NCBI RefSeq assembly: GCF_002118315.1
Contig: NZ_MTSZ01000003.1
Coordinates: 434,001-498,000, forward strand
Direction of reading: 5' to 3'
DNA: 64,000 bases
Source: Kiloniella majae
Lineage (GTDB): Bacteria > Pseudomonadota > Alphaproteobacteria > Kiloniellales > Kiloniellaceae
Of the stretch, positions 1 to 11,350 are shown piece by piece; position 1 is the first letter of the stretch, and every line of letters begins with the position of its first letter. A program made the position numbers and the translations under genes. The notes below the pieces were generated by a model that saw only the letters and a program-made list of their open reading frames with translations, made no database searches and had not been told where the DNA came from.

Positions 1-145
1 AAGCAGTGTCAGCAGGGACAACACCAAGGATCACAGATCCAATAAGCGCCATCATTGCGACAACATCGTATCTTATACGGCCCCATATAAACAAAATTAA
101 TGCGAGACCTATAACGGCAAAAACGATAAATTGATCGGTATTCAT
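1..145 (-). CDS. SLC13-family permease, N-terminal fragment
   Basis: The gene reads leftwards off the window edge from an ATG at 143-145. The visible 48 residues begin MNTDQFIVFAVIGLALILF and continue with a Trp-Gly-Arg-x-Arg-Tyr-Asp segment and a second hydrophobic stretch ending GVVPAD. That arrangement (first TM helix, WGRxRYD, second TM helix, GVVPA) is typical of the N-terminus of SLC13/CitT-type anion permeases, including those with central TrkA-C domains. The substrate could be sulfate, dicarboxylate or another anion and cannot be judged. It is divergent from serC across a 284-bp spacer. The family call is an inference from a short fragment. Confidence 0.6.
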   Translation of the reverse strand, partial: MNTDQFIVFAVIGLALILFIWGRIRYDVVAMMALIGSVILGVVPADTA

Positions 146-308
146 TCCCACCCTGCTTTGGCTTACCTAACTTTGCGGCTCACCTAACTTTGCGAAGTCA
201 ATTCCTCTAACTATATAGAAATTATTCTGGAATAGCACTGACTAGAATGCTGTGCTTACGCAAAAATTTCATTTCTGTGAAAATCAGGCAAATTAAAGGG
301 AGCATTTT

Positions 309-375
309 GCGGTGCAATATGTTTATGATGCATCCGCGACCTGAAAAAGTCGGTTTGCGACCCTGGATTCAGGGT
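309..375 (+). ncRNA. candidate serC leader RNA (three consecutive hairpins)
   Basis: Three hairpins lie in tandem about 55 nt ahead of serC. The first pairs GCGGTGCA (309-316) with TGCA-T-CCGC (329-337, one bulged T). The second pairs CGAC (337-340) with GTCG (349-352) across a CTGAAAAA loop. The third is a perfect 6-bp stem, ACCCTG (360-365) with CAGGGT (370-375), and a GATT loop. The position fits the conserved serC RNA motif described upstream of serC-serA operons in Alphaproteobacteria. I am matching by position and general hairpin form only; a covariance-model search was not possible. Confidence 0.45.
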
Positions 376-429
376 GGTTTGTGTCGGGCAGTTTAAGAAC
401 ATAACTGCCATACTGGAGTAAAATGTCCA

Positions 430-1590
430 ATGAAAGAAAAACCTAGTGAACGTCCCTTAAATCCAAGATTCTCATCCGGGCCTTGTTCGAAGCGCCCTGG
501 CTGGTCTCTGGATTCACTAGGCTCTTGCTGGCATGGTCGATCTCATCGCGCAAAAGGCGGAAAAGCTAAACTCGCGGAAGTGATTGAACTGTCTCGCAAA
601 ATCCTTGGTATCCCCGAAGATTATCGTGTCGGAATTGTCCCAGCTTCTGACACTGGTGCTGTAGAAATGGCGCTGTGGTCTCTTCTTGGACCGCGGGGTG
701 TTGATATGCTGTCATGGGAAAGTTTTGGTAAAGGTTGGGTCACAGATGTGATCAAGCAACTGAAACTCGATGACGTACGTACTTTTGAAGCGGATTACGG
801 GAAATTACCTGATTTGTCTCAGGTTTCCTGGGATCGTGATGTGGTCTTTACCTGGAACGGTACGACCTCTGGTGTTCGTGTGCCTAATGGAGAGTGGATC
901 AGTTCTGATCGTGCGGGACTTTCTATTTGCGATGCAACATCAGCGGCTTTTGCGATGCCGTTACCTTGGGATAAGCTGGATGTAACAACGTGGTCCTGGC
1001 AAAAGGTACTGGGGGGCGAAGGTGCCCACGGTATGATTGCCCTTAGTCCACGTGCCGTTGAGCGTTTGGAGAGCCACGAACCTGCTTGGCCAATGCCGAA
1101 AATTTTCCGCTTAACCAAAGGCGGAAAGCTTAACGAATCGATCTTTACCGGTGCCACCATTAATACGCCTTCGATGCTCTGTGTCGAAGATGCGCTGGAT
1201 TCTCTTAAATGGGCTGAAAGTGTCGGTGGTCTGGAAGGGCTAGTGGGGCGTTGTAATGCCAACTTCGCTGCAATTGCAGATTGGGTCGCTAAAAGCGATT
1301 GGGCTGCTTTCCTTGCAGAAGATGCATCGACGAGTTCAACAACATCCGTTTGTTTGAAAGTAACAGCAGACTGGTTCGCAGCTCTTTCCGATGATGCTCA
1401 GGCTAAAGCAGCAAAAAGACTTGCTGCGTTGTTGGAAGACGAAAACGCGGCGCTTGATATTGGCGCTTATCGGGATGCTCCTGCGGGATTACGCATCTGG
1501 GGTGGGGCCACAGTTGAAACGTCAGACATAGAGCTTCTTTTGCCTTGGTTGGACTGGGCAATTGAACAAGTGCGTACAGAATTCGAATAG
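430..1590 (+). CDS. serC: phosphoserine aminotransferase
   Basis: SerC converts 3-phosphohydroxypyruvate and glutamate to O-phosphoserine, the second step of serine synthesis, in the cytoplasm with PLP. The 386-residue protein looks like the alphaproteobacterial/Methanosarcina-type SerC rather than the E. coli type: it starts with [18 protein letters not shown] and has the PLP lysine in [13 protein letters not shown] (Lys about 192). The ATG at 430 follows a CTGGAG ribosome site; an ATG at 423 is in another frame and stops at once. It lies 12 nt ahead of serA, clearly one operon, behind a structured leader. Nothing looks damaged. Confidence 0.96.
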   Translation: MKEKPSERPLNPRFSSGPCSKRPGWSLDSLGSCWHGRSHRAKGGKAKLAEVIELSRKILGIPEDYRVGIVPASDTGAVEMALWSLLGPRGVDMLSWESFGKGWVTDVIKQLKLDDVRTFEADYGKLPDLSQVSWDRDVVFTWNGTTSGVRVPNGEWISSDRAGLSICDATSAAFAMPLPWDKLDVTTWSWQKVLGGEGAHGMIALSPRAVERLESHEPAWPMPKIFRLTKGGKLNESIFTGATINTPSMLCVEDALDSLKWAESVGGLEGLVGRCNANFAAIADWVAKSDWAAFLAEDASTSSTTSVCLKVTADWFAALSDDAQAKAAKRLAALLEDENAALDIGAYRDAPAGLRIWGGATVETSDIELLLPWLDWAIEQVRTEFE

Positions 1591-1602
1591 AGTGTTGGAA
1601 AA

Positions 1603-3180
1603 ATGGTTAAAGTACTCATAAGTGATAAGTTAAGTCCGAAAGCAGCGGACATATTTCGTGATCGTGGTGTCGAGGTTGATACCAAAGTTGGTCTTTCCGA
1701 AGAAGAATTAATCGCCATTATTGGTGACTATGATGGTCTGGCTATCCGGTCTGCAACAAAAGTGACGCCGCAGGTATTGGAAGCTGCGACTAATCTGAAA
1801 GTTGTCGGGCGTGCAGGTATTGGCGTCGATAACGTAAATATTGATGCGGCATCTGCCAAAGGTGTTGTTGTTATGAACACGCCACATGGTAATTCTATTA
1901 CAACTGCAGAGCACGCAATTGCGATGATGTTTGCTGCGGCACGGCAAATTCCGGAAGCAAACGAATCAACGCAGGCCGGAAAGTGGGAAAAATCTCGCTT
2001 TATGGGGTCTGAGCTTACAGCCAAAACCTTAGGCGTTATTGGTTGCGGTAACATCGGGTCTATTGTTGTGGATCGTGCGCAGGGACTGAAGATGAAGGTA
2101 ATTTCCTTTGATCCTTTCCTGTCTCCTGAACGGGCTAAAGACTTGGGTATTGAAAAAGTCGAGCTGGACGAACTATTGGCTCGGGCAGACTTTATTACGC
2201 TTCATGTTCCCCTGACTGATCAGACCAAGGGGATTATTGATGCCAAGGCCTTGGCTAAAACTAAAAAAGGTGTTCGCATTATCAACTGTGCCCGTGGTGG
2301 ATTGGTTGTTGAAGCAGACCTTAAAGACGCTTTGGAAAGTGGTCATGTTGCCGGGGCAGCAAGTGACGTATTCGAAGTTGAGCCTGCAAAAGACTCTGTT
2401 TTGTTCGGTGCTCCAAACTTTGTCGCAACACCTCATTTGGGGGCGTCCACAGCTGAAGCGCAGGAAAATGTGGCCTTGCAGGTTGCCGAGCAACTTTCAG
2501 ATTATCTTCTGACAGGTGCTGTTACCAATGCGTTGAACATGCCATCACTGACGGCTGAAGAGTTCAATAAGCTTGAACCTTATATGGCACTGTCGCAACA
2601 GTTGGGTAGCTTTGCTGGCCAGCTTACACGCACTGGCCTGAAAGCAATCAAGATTGATTACGAAGGCTCTGTTGCTGCCCTTAATTGTCGTCCGTTGACG
2701 CAGACGATTGTTGCCAGCCTTTTGGCCCCAATTATGGATTCTGTGAACGTGGTAAGCGCACCTGTAATCGCACGGGAACGTAATATTGATGTGAGCGAAG
2801 CCAAGCATGAACGTGATTGTGACTTCCAGACATTGATTCGTCTGACGGTTACAACAGAAAAAGGCGAACGCTCTGTGGCTGGAACACTTTTTGGTGGCAA
2901 ACGTCCGCGTTTGGTTAACATCAAAGGTATCGAAATCGAGGCGGAGCTTGGTAAACATATGCTTTATCTGACCAATGAAGATTCTCCGGGATATATCGGG
3001 GCTCTTGGTATGCAGTTGGGTGAAGCTGGTGTGAATATCGCGACTTTCCATCTGGGCAGAACGGCACCGGGACAGGATGCGATTGCTCTTATTGAGCTGG
3101 ATAGTCCTTTGGATGCTACACAGTTGGAGAAAGTCAAAAATCTTCCGCAAACAAAACAGGTCGTACAGCTTGATTTCTAG
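1603..3180 (+). CDS. serA: D-3-phosphoglycerate dehydrogenase
   Basis: SerA oxidises 3-phosphoglycerate to 3-phosphohydroxypyruvate with NAD, the committing step of serine synthesis. The 525-residue length is that of the long SerA class, with a catalytic/NAD half followed by an intervening ASB domain and a C-terminal ACT domain that usually mediates serine feedback. The Rossmann motif GVIGCGNIGS lies near residue 147, the NCARGGLVVE segment holds the catalytic Arg, and PHLGAST holds the catalytic His. The ACT domain starts around residue 450 (HMLYLTNEDSPGYIG). It follows serC by 12 nt and ends before a strong terminator at 3241-3276. Confidence 0.97.
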   Translation: MVKVLISDKLSPKAADIFRDRGVEVDTKVGLSEEELIAIIGDYDGLAIRSATKVTPQVLEAATNLKVVGRAGIGVDNVNIDAASAKGVVVMNTPHGNSITTAEHAIAMMFAAARQIPEANESTQAGKWEKSRFMGSELTAKTLGVIGCGNIGSIVVDRAQGLKMKVISFDPFLSPERAKDLGIEKVELDELLARADFITLHVPLTDQTKGIIDAKALAKTKKGVRIINCARGGLVVEADLKDALESGHVAGAASDVFEVEPAKDSVLFGAPNFVATPHLGASTAEAQENVALQVAEQLSDYLLTGAVTNALNMPSLTAEEFNKLEPYMALSQQLGSFAGQLTRTGLKAIKIDYEGSVAALNCRPLTQTIVASLLAPIMDSVNVVSAPVIARERNIDVSEAKHERDCDFQTLIRLTVTTEKGERSVAGTLFGGKRPRLVNIKGIEIEAELGKHMLYLTNEDSPGYIGALGMQLGEAGVNIATFHLGRTAPGQDAIALIELDSPLDATQLEKVKNLPQTKQVVQLDF

Positions 3181-3240
3181 CGGTCGCTTTTTTTGTGAAT
3201 ACTTTTGAAGACTAATATATCTTCATCAAGTTTAATCACC

Positions 3241-3276
3241 AGAAGGCTGTGAGTATTTCTCGCAGCCTTCTTTTTG
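3241..3276 (+). terminator. rho-independent terminator after serC-serA
   Basis: AGAAGGCTG pairs with CAGCCTTCT, with partial inner pairing (AG/CT), and a T5 run follows. It begins 60 nt after the serA stop and closes the serine operon. Confidence 0.9.
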
Positions 3277-3360
3277 AATTCACTACATATTTTAGCTCTT
3301 CTGTCAGAAAAGAGTAACTTTTCGGTCCTGAATCAGGGAATCATGTTGCTCTTGCAGGGT

Positions 3361-3425
3361 AAAACCTGTAGTCAATCACCGAAAGAGCCCAAGGTTAGAC
3401 CTTTTCCGGTCACGGCAGGTTTTTT
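3361..3425 (+). promoter_or_regulatory. structured leader or attenuator-like hairpin upstream of hisZ
   Basis: An outer stem pairs AAAACCTG (3361-3368) with CAGGTTTT (3416-3423). A middle stem pairs ACCG (3378-3381) with CCGGT-side bases (3406-3410), and an apical perfect hairpin is AAGGT-TAG-ACCTT (3391-3403). The 3' arm runs into T6 and hisZ starts 40 nt later. The hairpin plus T-run resembles an intrinsic terminator placed in the leader, i.e. a possible attenuator for hisZ-purA. The same DNA can be read as a small reading frame ending in an ATGA overlap with hisZ. Function is inferred. Confidence 0.4.
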
Positions 3426-3464
3426 CGCATCGTATGAGCTTAAAAACGACCCGGAACGCAGACC

Positions 3465-5925
<2,461 letters not shown>

Positions 5926-5955
5926 GATCTGCTGATTTCGACGATTATTGTTAAT

Positions 5956-5990
5956 AAAAAAGCGCTTTCGTATAAGAAAGCGCTTTTTTT
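5956..5990 (+). terminator. terminator after purA, usable from both sides
   Basis: AAAAAAGCGCTTTC pairs with GAAAGCGCTTTTTTT across a GTATAA loop. It is symmetric, so it could also stop transcription from the minus-strand phosphodiesterase gene ending at 6057. Confidence 0.93.
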
Positions 5991-6056
5991 ATATCTTCTG
6001 AAGAATTGTGTGTTTGAAGCCTACTAATATTCAGCGTTGTTAAGGACATGTTCGCC

Positions 6057-6881
6057 TTAACGTATCATGGTTATTTTATCCCAATCAGCATAATCAGGAC
6101 TCCCTTCTGCACGTATTTCTCCTTGGTACCCATATTCGACCATGTGAACCATCGTATGATTTTTTTCGGCAAATATGACTGCGTAGGATTCTGACAAATC
6201 AGCTGATGTCAGTAAGTTGGTTGCAGAAAAGTTTGGCCATCCAGCGTGATTAGTGCCGCGCGGAGCACTAAAGGGAATACCATGAAGTGAACCAGATAGA
6301 GGCAAATGGCAGTGTCCGTGAAAAATATGCGCTATTTTGTCTTTATGTGGTCTGATTGTCTCTGCAAAACGATCTGCATCCAGCAACATAATTTTATCCA
6401 TAGGCATAATGTTTAGAGGGACCGGATTGTGGTGCATGAAAACCCAGATGGGCCCTTCCAGTTTTGTTAGTTGCTCGGTTAACCATTTACTGCGTGCTTC
6501 ACAAAAGTGGCCCGCATGGGTTTCTTCCCCCCATGTGTCGAGTTTAATTGCATGCCCCAGTGATAATGGGACCACACTGTGTACAAAGCCTCCTTCGCCT
6601 TCAAGGTCAGGAAACTCTCCGATAAGGGTGTTTCGATCATCATGATTGCCAATGCATAAATGAATTGGAATGGGGAGTGAACCAATCATTGATTTTAGGC
6701 GCTGGTAATCTTTTGCGTCGCCCCAGTCGGATAAATCACCGGTTATGAATATTGCTTCTGCATCAGAGTGATATTGCAGTGCATGATTTAATGCTTTGTG
6801 AAAATTTGCATTAGGGTCTCGACCTGCAATCGTTTGCCCGGGCGTTGTTAGGTGAATGTCCGTAAATTGAAGAATTTTCAT
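6057..6881 (-). CDS. GpdQ-like metallophosphoesterase
   Basis: This calcineurin-like dinuclear metallohydrolase has 274 residues, the same length as enterobacterial glycerophosphodiesterase GpdQ. Visible metal ligands are Asp8 and His10 (FTDIHL), Asp49 (GDLSDWG), Asn79/His80 (GNHDD), His150-151 (MHHNP), and His188/190/192 (HGHCH). The family includes GpdQ and the cAMP phosphodiesterase CpdA. Its position after a Ugp-like importer argues for glycerophosphodiester hydrolysis, which is inference. No signal peptide is seen, so it should act on imported substrate in the cytoplasm. It is separated from ugpB by 71 nt containing a hairpin with a T-run. Confidence 0.85.
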   Translation of the reverse strand: MKILQFTDIHLTTPGQTIAGRDPNANFHKALNHALQYHSDAEAIFITGDLSDWGDAKDYQRLKSMIGSLPIPIHLCIGNHDDRNTLIGEFPDLEGEGGFVHSVVPLSLGHAIKLDTWGEETHAGHFCEARSKWLTEQLTKLEGPIWVFMHHNPVPLNIMPMDKIMLLDADRFAETIRPHKDKIAHIFHGHCHLPLSGSLHGIPFSAPRGTNHAGWPNFSATNLLTSADLSESYAVIFAEKNHTMVHMVEYGYQGEIRAEGSPDYADWDKITMIR

Positions 6882-6906
6882 TTGGCTACCAAATTGTCTG
6901 AAATAT

Positions 6907-6941
6907 AAAAAAGAGCACTCACGTGATTGGTGAGTGCTCTT
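6907..6941 (-). terminator. terminator between ugpB and the phosphodiesterase gene
   Basis: On the minus strand a perfect 12-bp stem (AAGAGCACTCAC with GTGAGTGCTCTT, 7-nt loop) is followed by a T6 run. It lies 11 nt after the ugpB stop and would limit, though perhaps not abolish, read-through into the downstream phosphoesterase gene. Confidence 0.85.
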
Positions 6942-6952
6942 ATTGCATAAAC

Positions 6953-8221
6953 TTATGAGCCTGCGGCTGTTGGCAGCAGATCCTGAACTTCTTCAGACAG
7001 TTCTTTCTGAAGTTCTTGCATATCTTCGTATTCGCCAGTGACAATACCTTCTATCGCATCATAGATAACCTGGGTAGCCGCTAGGCCGTTATCTCCGGGA
7101 TAGGCTTGCCATTCGCGCAGCAGTGGTAGCTGACGCACAGCAGTCGCTTTAGTTGGGTTTTTACTATAAAAATCTTTCAGGATGATATCGTTAGCAGCCT
7201 GATTTGGTGGCATGTAGCCTGTTGTTCTGGCAACTTCAGCCGCACCTTCACCAGATGTAATGAATTTTAACCATTTCCATGACGCATCCAAAACGGCAGG
7301 ATCTGTTGAGGTTGATGTCAACATTGCCGAGTTACCACCAGCAGGTAAGCCAAGCGGGCCACCGGCAACGATACCTGGATACTCATGGGTCACGAGTGTA
7401 AAGTCACCCATTGAGCGTTCAACGGCACCGACAGCAGATGTTGACCAGTACATCATCCCAATTTCACCGGCTGAGAATGATGCCAAGGCTGCTTTCCATT
7501 CAATGTTTTGCATGTCACAACCACGGAATAGCGACTTCATTGTATTAAGAGCAGTCAGACCCTCGGCTTCATCCAGCGTGAAATCAACTCCATTTACTGT
7601 TGGTTTGTCCTGACTCCACATCAATGACTGCAAGAACCAGTTACCAGTGATATTCCATCCCCAGAACATTGGGTTCTTGACACCTGCGTCACGAAGCTTG
7701 CCGCATGTTGCAATGACTTCATCCCAGGTCTTTGGCAACTGGTCTTTGTCTGTAATACCGGCTTTTGCCATCACTTCCATGTTGTAATAGCCAACAGGTA
7801 GTGAAATTGAGAATGGCAGCCCATAGACTTCGTTATTGAAAGTACCGAGGTCCAGCATTGCTTGATGGTAGCCATCTTTAGCAAAGTTAGCTTCTTTGGC
7901 GATGAATGGCTCTAGCGATTGGGCTATTCCTTTATCAACCAGAATAGCCTGACGGTTGAGACCTTGCATTGTTACATCGGGAAGCTCATTAGCGACGGCT
8001 TCACGTAGTACTGTATTTGATGCGTCCTCGTAACTTTCATAAGTTGCCCGGAATTTTACGTCGATGTTTGGATGGGCTTTGTTGAATTGTGGGAGTATTT
8101 TTTCATATGTCACATCAAACAGATGCGAATAGGGATATGCGAATTCAATCGTGACTTTGTCATCCGCAACTGCTGATGTTGCAATAAACGTACATGCTAT
8201 TGCAGTTAGAAGTTTTTTCAT
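6953..8221 (-). CDS. ABC transporter periplasmic substrate-binding protein, UgpB-like
   Basis: This 422-residue family-1 extracellular solute-binding protein has a clear signal peptide (MKKLLTAIACTFIATSAVA, cleavage before DDK). It would capture substrate in the periplasm for the permeases encoded upstream. Solute-binding features include the DVTMQGLNRQAILVDKG segment and GEIGMMYWSTSAVG. The usual UgpB WHSM-type N-terminal motif is replaced by FAYPYSHLFDV, so the ligand may not be glycerol-3-phosphate itself. The neighbouring GpdQ-like enzyme suggests glycerophosphodiesters. A GGAGA ribosome site supports the ATG at 8221. Gene order is unusual: it is last of the transporter genes. Confidence 0.87.
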   Translation of the reverse strand: MKKLLTAIACTFIATSAVADDKVTIEFAYPYSHLFDVTYEKILPQFNKAHPNIDVKFRATYESYEDASNTVLREAVANELPDVTMQGLNRQAILVDKGIAQSLEPFIAKEANFAKDGYHQAMLDLGTFNNEVYGLPFSISLPVGYYNMEVMAKAGITDKDQLPKTWDEVIATCGKLRDAGVKNPMFWGWNITGNWFLQSLMWSQDKPTVNGVDFTLDEAEGLTALNTMKSLFRGCDMQNIEWKAALASFSAGEIGMMYWSTSAVGAVERSMGDFTLVTHEYPGIVAGGPLGLPAGGNSAMLTSTSTDPAVLDASWKWLKFITSGEGAAEVARTTGYMPPNQAANDIILKDFYSKNPTKATAVRQLPLLREWQAYPGDNGLAATQVIYDAIEGIVTGEYEDMQELQKELSEEVQDLLPTAAGS

Positions 8222-8302
8222 TATCTTATCTCCAGTTACCCTTGATCTGGATCCGATTTTGCTGATCTTCCAGATCTTGTTGATCCCGGTTGGGATTTTG
8301 TG

Positions 8303-8330
8303 ATGAGGAGGAGTATTTGTTTCTCCTCAT
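8303..8330 (-). promoter_or_regulatory. intercistronic hairpin between ugpE and ugpB
   Basis: A perfect 8-bp stem, ATGAGGAG (8303-8310) with CTCCTCAT (8323-8330), has a 12-nt loop and no T-run. It contains the ugpE stop codon (8327-8329). Such hairpins can protect mRNA ends and give the binding-protein cistron a different mRNA stability, but that role is inferred. Confidence 0.45.
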
Positions 8331-9244
8331 TTCATTCCAGAAAGTGTGATTCCATCGATAAATCGTTTTTGTGCCAAGGCGAATGCAACCAGCAACGGAG
8401 TCACTATCACGACTGCGGTTGCCATCATGGGGCCAAAGTTATCGCCGTCGGCATCGCCTTTGAATTCACGTAATCCCAAGGGCGGTGTGAAAAGATCTCT
8501 ATTGCCTGTAATAACAATTCGCGGCCAGAAATAATCATTCCAATGGGCCACGACACTAAATATGGCAAAGGCCATAAGTGCCGGGATTGCAGAAGGAAGC
8601 ATGACGTTCCAAATAATCGAATATTCGCTCATGCCATCCATGCGTGCGGCATCAATCAGATCATCGGGAATGGTCATGAAAAATTGCCGCATCAGGAAAA
8701 TACCAAAAACAGAGATTGTCCAGGGAATGACAAGCGCGGCATAGCTGTTTGTCAGACCCAACTTTGCCAACATGATATAAAGTGGTAGGGCGATGGCATG
8801 GACAGGGATTAACAAACAAAATAGAACCAGTGCAAAAACTGTTTCTCTGCCCCAAAAACGTAGCTTAGCCAAAGCGTAAGCACAGGGAAGAGCAATAACA
8901 ACCTGTATGAAAAAAATGGAAAAAGTGACAAGTATACCGTTTAGCAAATAACGAAGGAGCGGTGCTTTTTCGAAGGCTGTCTGATAATTGTAAATCCATG
9001 GTGTCACCATGCAATCAGCGACGGCATTCCCAAGTTTTATGCAATAATCATCGCGAAAGGGTTCTTGTGTTCCAAAAAAACCGCCCGTGTTTTGCATGAT
9101 TTCAGCTGGCGCTTTGAGCGAATAACTGAGCATGACATAGAAAGGCAACAGCACGATCAAGGCACCGAAAATAAGAATCACATGCTTGATGGCTTCCGAA
9201 GAAGAAAAACGAAATATTCTCTGAGAGGTATCAAAATTAGACAT
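8327..9244 (-). CDS. ABC transporter permease, UgpE-like
   Basis: This 305-residue inner-membrane permease of the MalG/UgpE class has six predicted membrane segments, beginning about residue 17 (HVILIFGALIVLLPFYVML). The EAA loop that contacts the ATPase is visible as DAARMDGMSEYSIIWNVMLP around residues 195-215. The first periplasmic loop is long and carries two cysteines (DDYCIKL and VADCMVT), which could form a disulfide. Its start overlaps the end of ugpA by 8 nt, so expression is coupled. Confidence 0.9.
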   Translation of the reverse strand: MSNFDTSQRIFRFSSSEAIKHVILIFGALIVLLPFYVMLSYSLKAPAEIMQNTGGFFGTQEPFRDDYCIKLGNAVADCMVTPWIYNYQTAFEKAPLLRYLLNGILVTFSIFFIQVVIALPCAYALAKLRFWGRETVFALVLFCLLIPVHAIALPLYIMLAKLGLTNSYAALVIPWTISVFGIFLMRQFFMTIPDDLIDAARMDGMSEYSIIWNVMLPSAIPALMAFAIFSVVAHWNDYFWPRIVITGNRDLFTPPLGLREFKGDADGDNFGPMMATAVVIVTPLLVAFALAQKRFIDGITLSGMK

Positions 9245-10160
9245 AATGGGTTCTCTTATCTACCAGCCATCGCTGAACGATGGTTAGAAGCATGACGAAG
9301 ACTAAAAAGACGACAGTTATGGCTGCCCCGATGCCCATGAGATTTTGCTGGATGCCTTTTTCGTAAAGAGCAAACATCATGACATAGACAGATTTTGATG
9401 GGCCGCCACCTTGCGGGTAAAAAGCTTCCACCATATCGAATACCTGGAAACTGCGGATAAAACTGATCGTCACAACAAAGACGGTGGTTGGGCCAAGCAT
9501 AGGCCAGGTTACAAGTCTAAAACGCTCCCATGACGATTTGGCACCATCCATTTCCGCAGCACTATAAAGTTCTTTGGGGATAGAAGTCAGTCCGGCGAGA
9601 TAAAGCACCATATTGAAGCCAAATCCTTGCCATATACCGATAAAAGCTACAGTCCAGATCGCATAATTCCGATCTGTCAACCATAGGGGGAAAGTTCGTT
9701 CACAGCCGTTTGCATACCAACCCCAGTTTTCGAGAACTGTTCCGCATCCTTGTTCCAGAGTTGAATTTATGATCCCAATCGTCGGGTGAAAGGCAAACTC
9801 CCAGACAATTGCCATGGCGATCAGAGCAGCCATGACCGGGAGGAAATATATGGTTTTATAAAGATCACCAAAACGAGTAAGGGATTTAATCAACAGAGCC
9901 GCGCCTAACCCCAATCCAACGGTAATCGGGACAACTACAAAGACATAACGGATCGTTGCGCCGAACATTTTTTGGTAAGTTGTTCGTGTGAAAATCTGTT
10001 CGTAATTCTGTAAACCGACAAAATTTGCTCCAGAATTTCCAAGGGAATAGTTGGTGAAGCTCAATCCCAATGCTGCAAAGATTGGAATGATGAGTATTAG
10101 CAGCATCAAAAGCAGTGCTGGGGCCATCAGCCACAAGTGTACTCGTGATTGGCTCATCAC
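9237..10160 (-). CDS. ABC transporter permease, UgpA-like
   Basis: This 307-residue inner-membrane permease of the MalF/UgpA class begins with a hydrophobic helix (LWLMAPALLLMLLILIIPIF). The EAA loop is AAEMDGAKSSWERFRLVTWP near residues 212-231. A periplasmic loop holds two cysteines about 17 residues apart (EQGCGTV and ANGCERT), matching the cysteine pair in the partner permease. It overlaps the ATPase gene by 4 nt at its start and ugpE by 8 nt at its end, consistent with tight operon coupling. Confidence 0.9.
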   Translation of the reverse strand: MMSQSRVHLWLMAPALLLMLLILIIPIFAALGLSFTNYSLGNSGANFVGLQNYEQIFTRTTYQKMFGATIRYVFVVVPITVGLGLGAALLIKSLTRFGDLYKTIYFLPVMAALIAMAIVWEFAFHPTIGIINSTLEQGCGTVLENWGWYANGCERTFPLWLTDRNYAIWTVAFIGIWQGFGFNMVLYLAGLTSIPKELYSAAEMDGAKSSWERFRLVTWPMLGPTTVFVVTISFIRSFQVFDMVEAFYPQGGGPSKSVYVMMFALYEKGIQQNLMGIGAAITVVFLVFVMLLTIVQRWLVDKRTHYV

Positions 10161-11299
10161 GCGACCTCTGCCAGCTTCTGTGATTTGACCGTTAATCGAT
10201 TACCACTCTCACCAAAAATCAGGAGTTTGTTCTTTTGTGCTTTGAAATAAGTCAAACTACCGAGAGGAAGTCTTTTGCCTTCACTCTGAGAAGATCGGAC
10301 AACAATTCTTTGCGACATGCCTTCCGTTTCGAGGTGATAAAATAGGTCTGAGCCCAAGTTTTCTATATGTCTAATAATGCCAGGAAAGCTGTTCCCATTA
10401 TTTTCTGAGAGGGAGAGGTGTTCTGGTCTTAGCCCTATGTGTAATGTGGAGTGTGGGTATGAAACATGGGTTTCTAATGATTTACCAAATAGGCTGACAC
10501 AACCGGTTTCATCCGTAGATCCGGGAATGATGTTAATGGCAGGTGAACCAATAAAACGCGCCACATCAATGGTCTGTGGGTTGTGATAAACTTCATCAGG
10601 GGGACCATACTGTAATATTTTCCCTTTCATCATGACGGCCATCTTGTCTGACATGGTGAGGGCTTCGGATTGATCGTGTGTGACGTAAACAAAAGTGGCC
10701 CTCAGGCGTTGATGCAGTTGTGTTAACTCTGATCGCATGTGCACGCGTAGGGCGGCATCAAGGTTGGAAAGAGGCTCATCCATCAGAAATGCTAATGGAT
10801 CTCGCACCATTGCACGACCTAGAGCAGCACGTTGACGTTGCCCCCCAGAAAGTTGTCCAGGTTTTCTGTCGAGCAGGTTTTCAATTTTGAGTATTTGCGC
10901 GGTATTTTTTATTTGTTGATAAAGTGTTTTGTATTCTGTTTTCGCCAATAGAGGGCCGATCAACGGAAGTCGTTGAGGGAAACTCAAATCTCTTAATTTG
11001 AGTGGTGTCAGCATATTCTGTGCAACACTAAGGTGCGGATAGAGAGCATAAGACTGGAAAACCATTGAAAGATTACGATCAGCGGGACGGATACGAGTAA
11101 CATCCGTATCATCAATAGAAACGGTGCCAGTATCGGCACTTTCAAGGCCCGCGAGAATTCGTAAAAGGGTCGACTTACCACAACCAGAAGGGCCGACGAG
11201 GGTTACAAATTCTCTGTCATTAATATCAAGGTCGATTCCGTTGAGAACATCTGTGTTCCCAAATCGTTTTGAGATATTGCTGAGGCGAATATTGGCCAT
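10157..11299 (-). CDS. ABC transporter ATP-binding protein, UgpC/MalK type
   Basis: This cytoplasmic ATPase powers the importer. It has Walker A GPSGCGKST, the Q-loop FQSYALYPHL, signature LSGGQRQRAALGRA, Walker B LAFLMDEPLSNLD, H-loop THDQSEA, and a C-terminal TOBE region after residue 230. An open frame begins nine codons upstream at 11326, but the ATG at 11299 is preceded by GGAGA with good spacing and gives the family N-terminus MANIRLSNISKRFG. An extra segment of about 25 residues (roughly 105-130, including LPLIGPLLAKTEYK) lies between the Q-loop and the signature and is longer than in MalK. Confidence 0.93.
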   Translation of the reverse strand: MANIRLSNISKRFGNTDVLNGIDLDINDREFVTLVGPSGCGKSTLLRILAGLESADTGTVSIDDTDVTRIRPADRNLSMVFQSYALYPHLSVAQNMLTPLKLRDLSFPQRLPLIGPLLAKTEYKTLYQQIKNTAQILKIENLLDRKPGQLSGGQRQRAALGRAMVRDPLAFLMDEPLSNLDAALRVHMRSELTQLHQRLRATFVYVTHDQSEALTMSDKMAVMMKGKILQYGPPDEVYHNPQTIDVARFIGSPAINIIPGSTDETGCVSLFGKSLETHVSYPHSTLHIGLRPEHLSLSENNGNSFPGIIRHIENLGSDLFYHLETEGMSQRIVVRSSQSEGKRLPLGSLTYFKAQKNKLLIFGESGNRLTVKSQKLAEVA

Positions 11300-11350
11300 A
11301 ATGGTCTCCGTTAGTTTCGCCAGCAATTTAATAAGTCTCGGAGACGTTTG

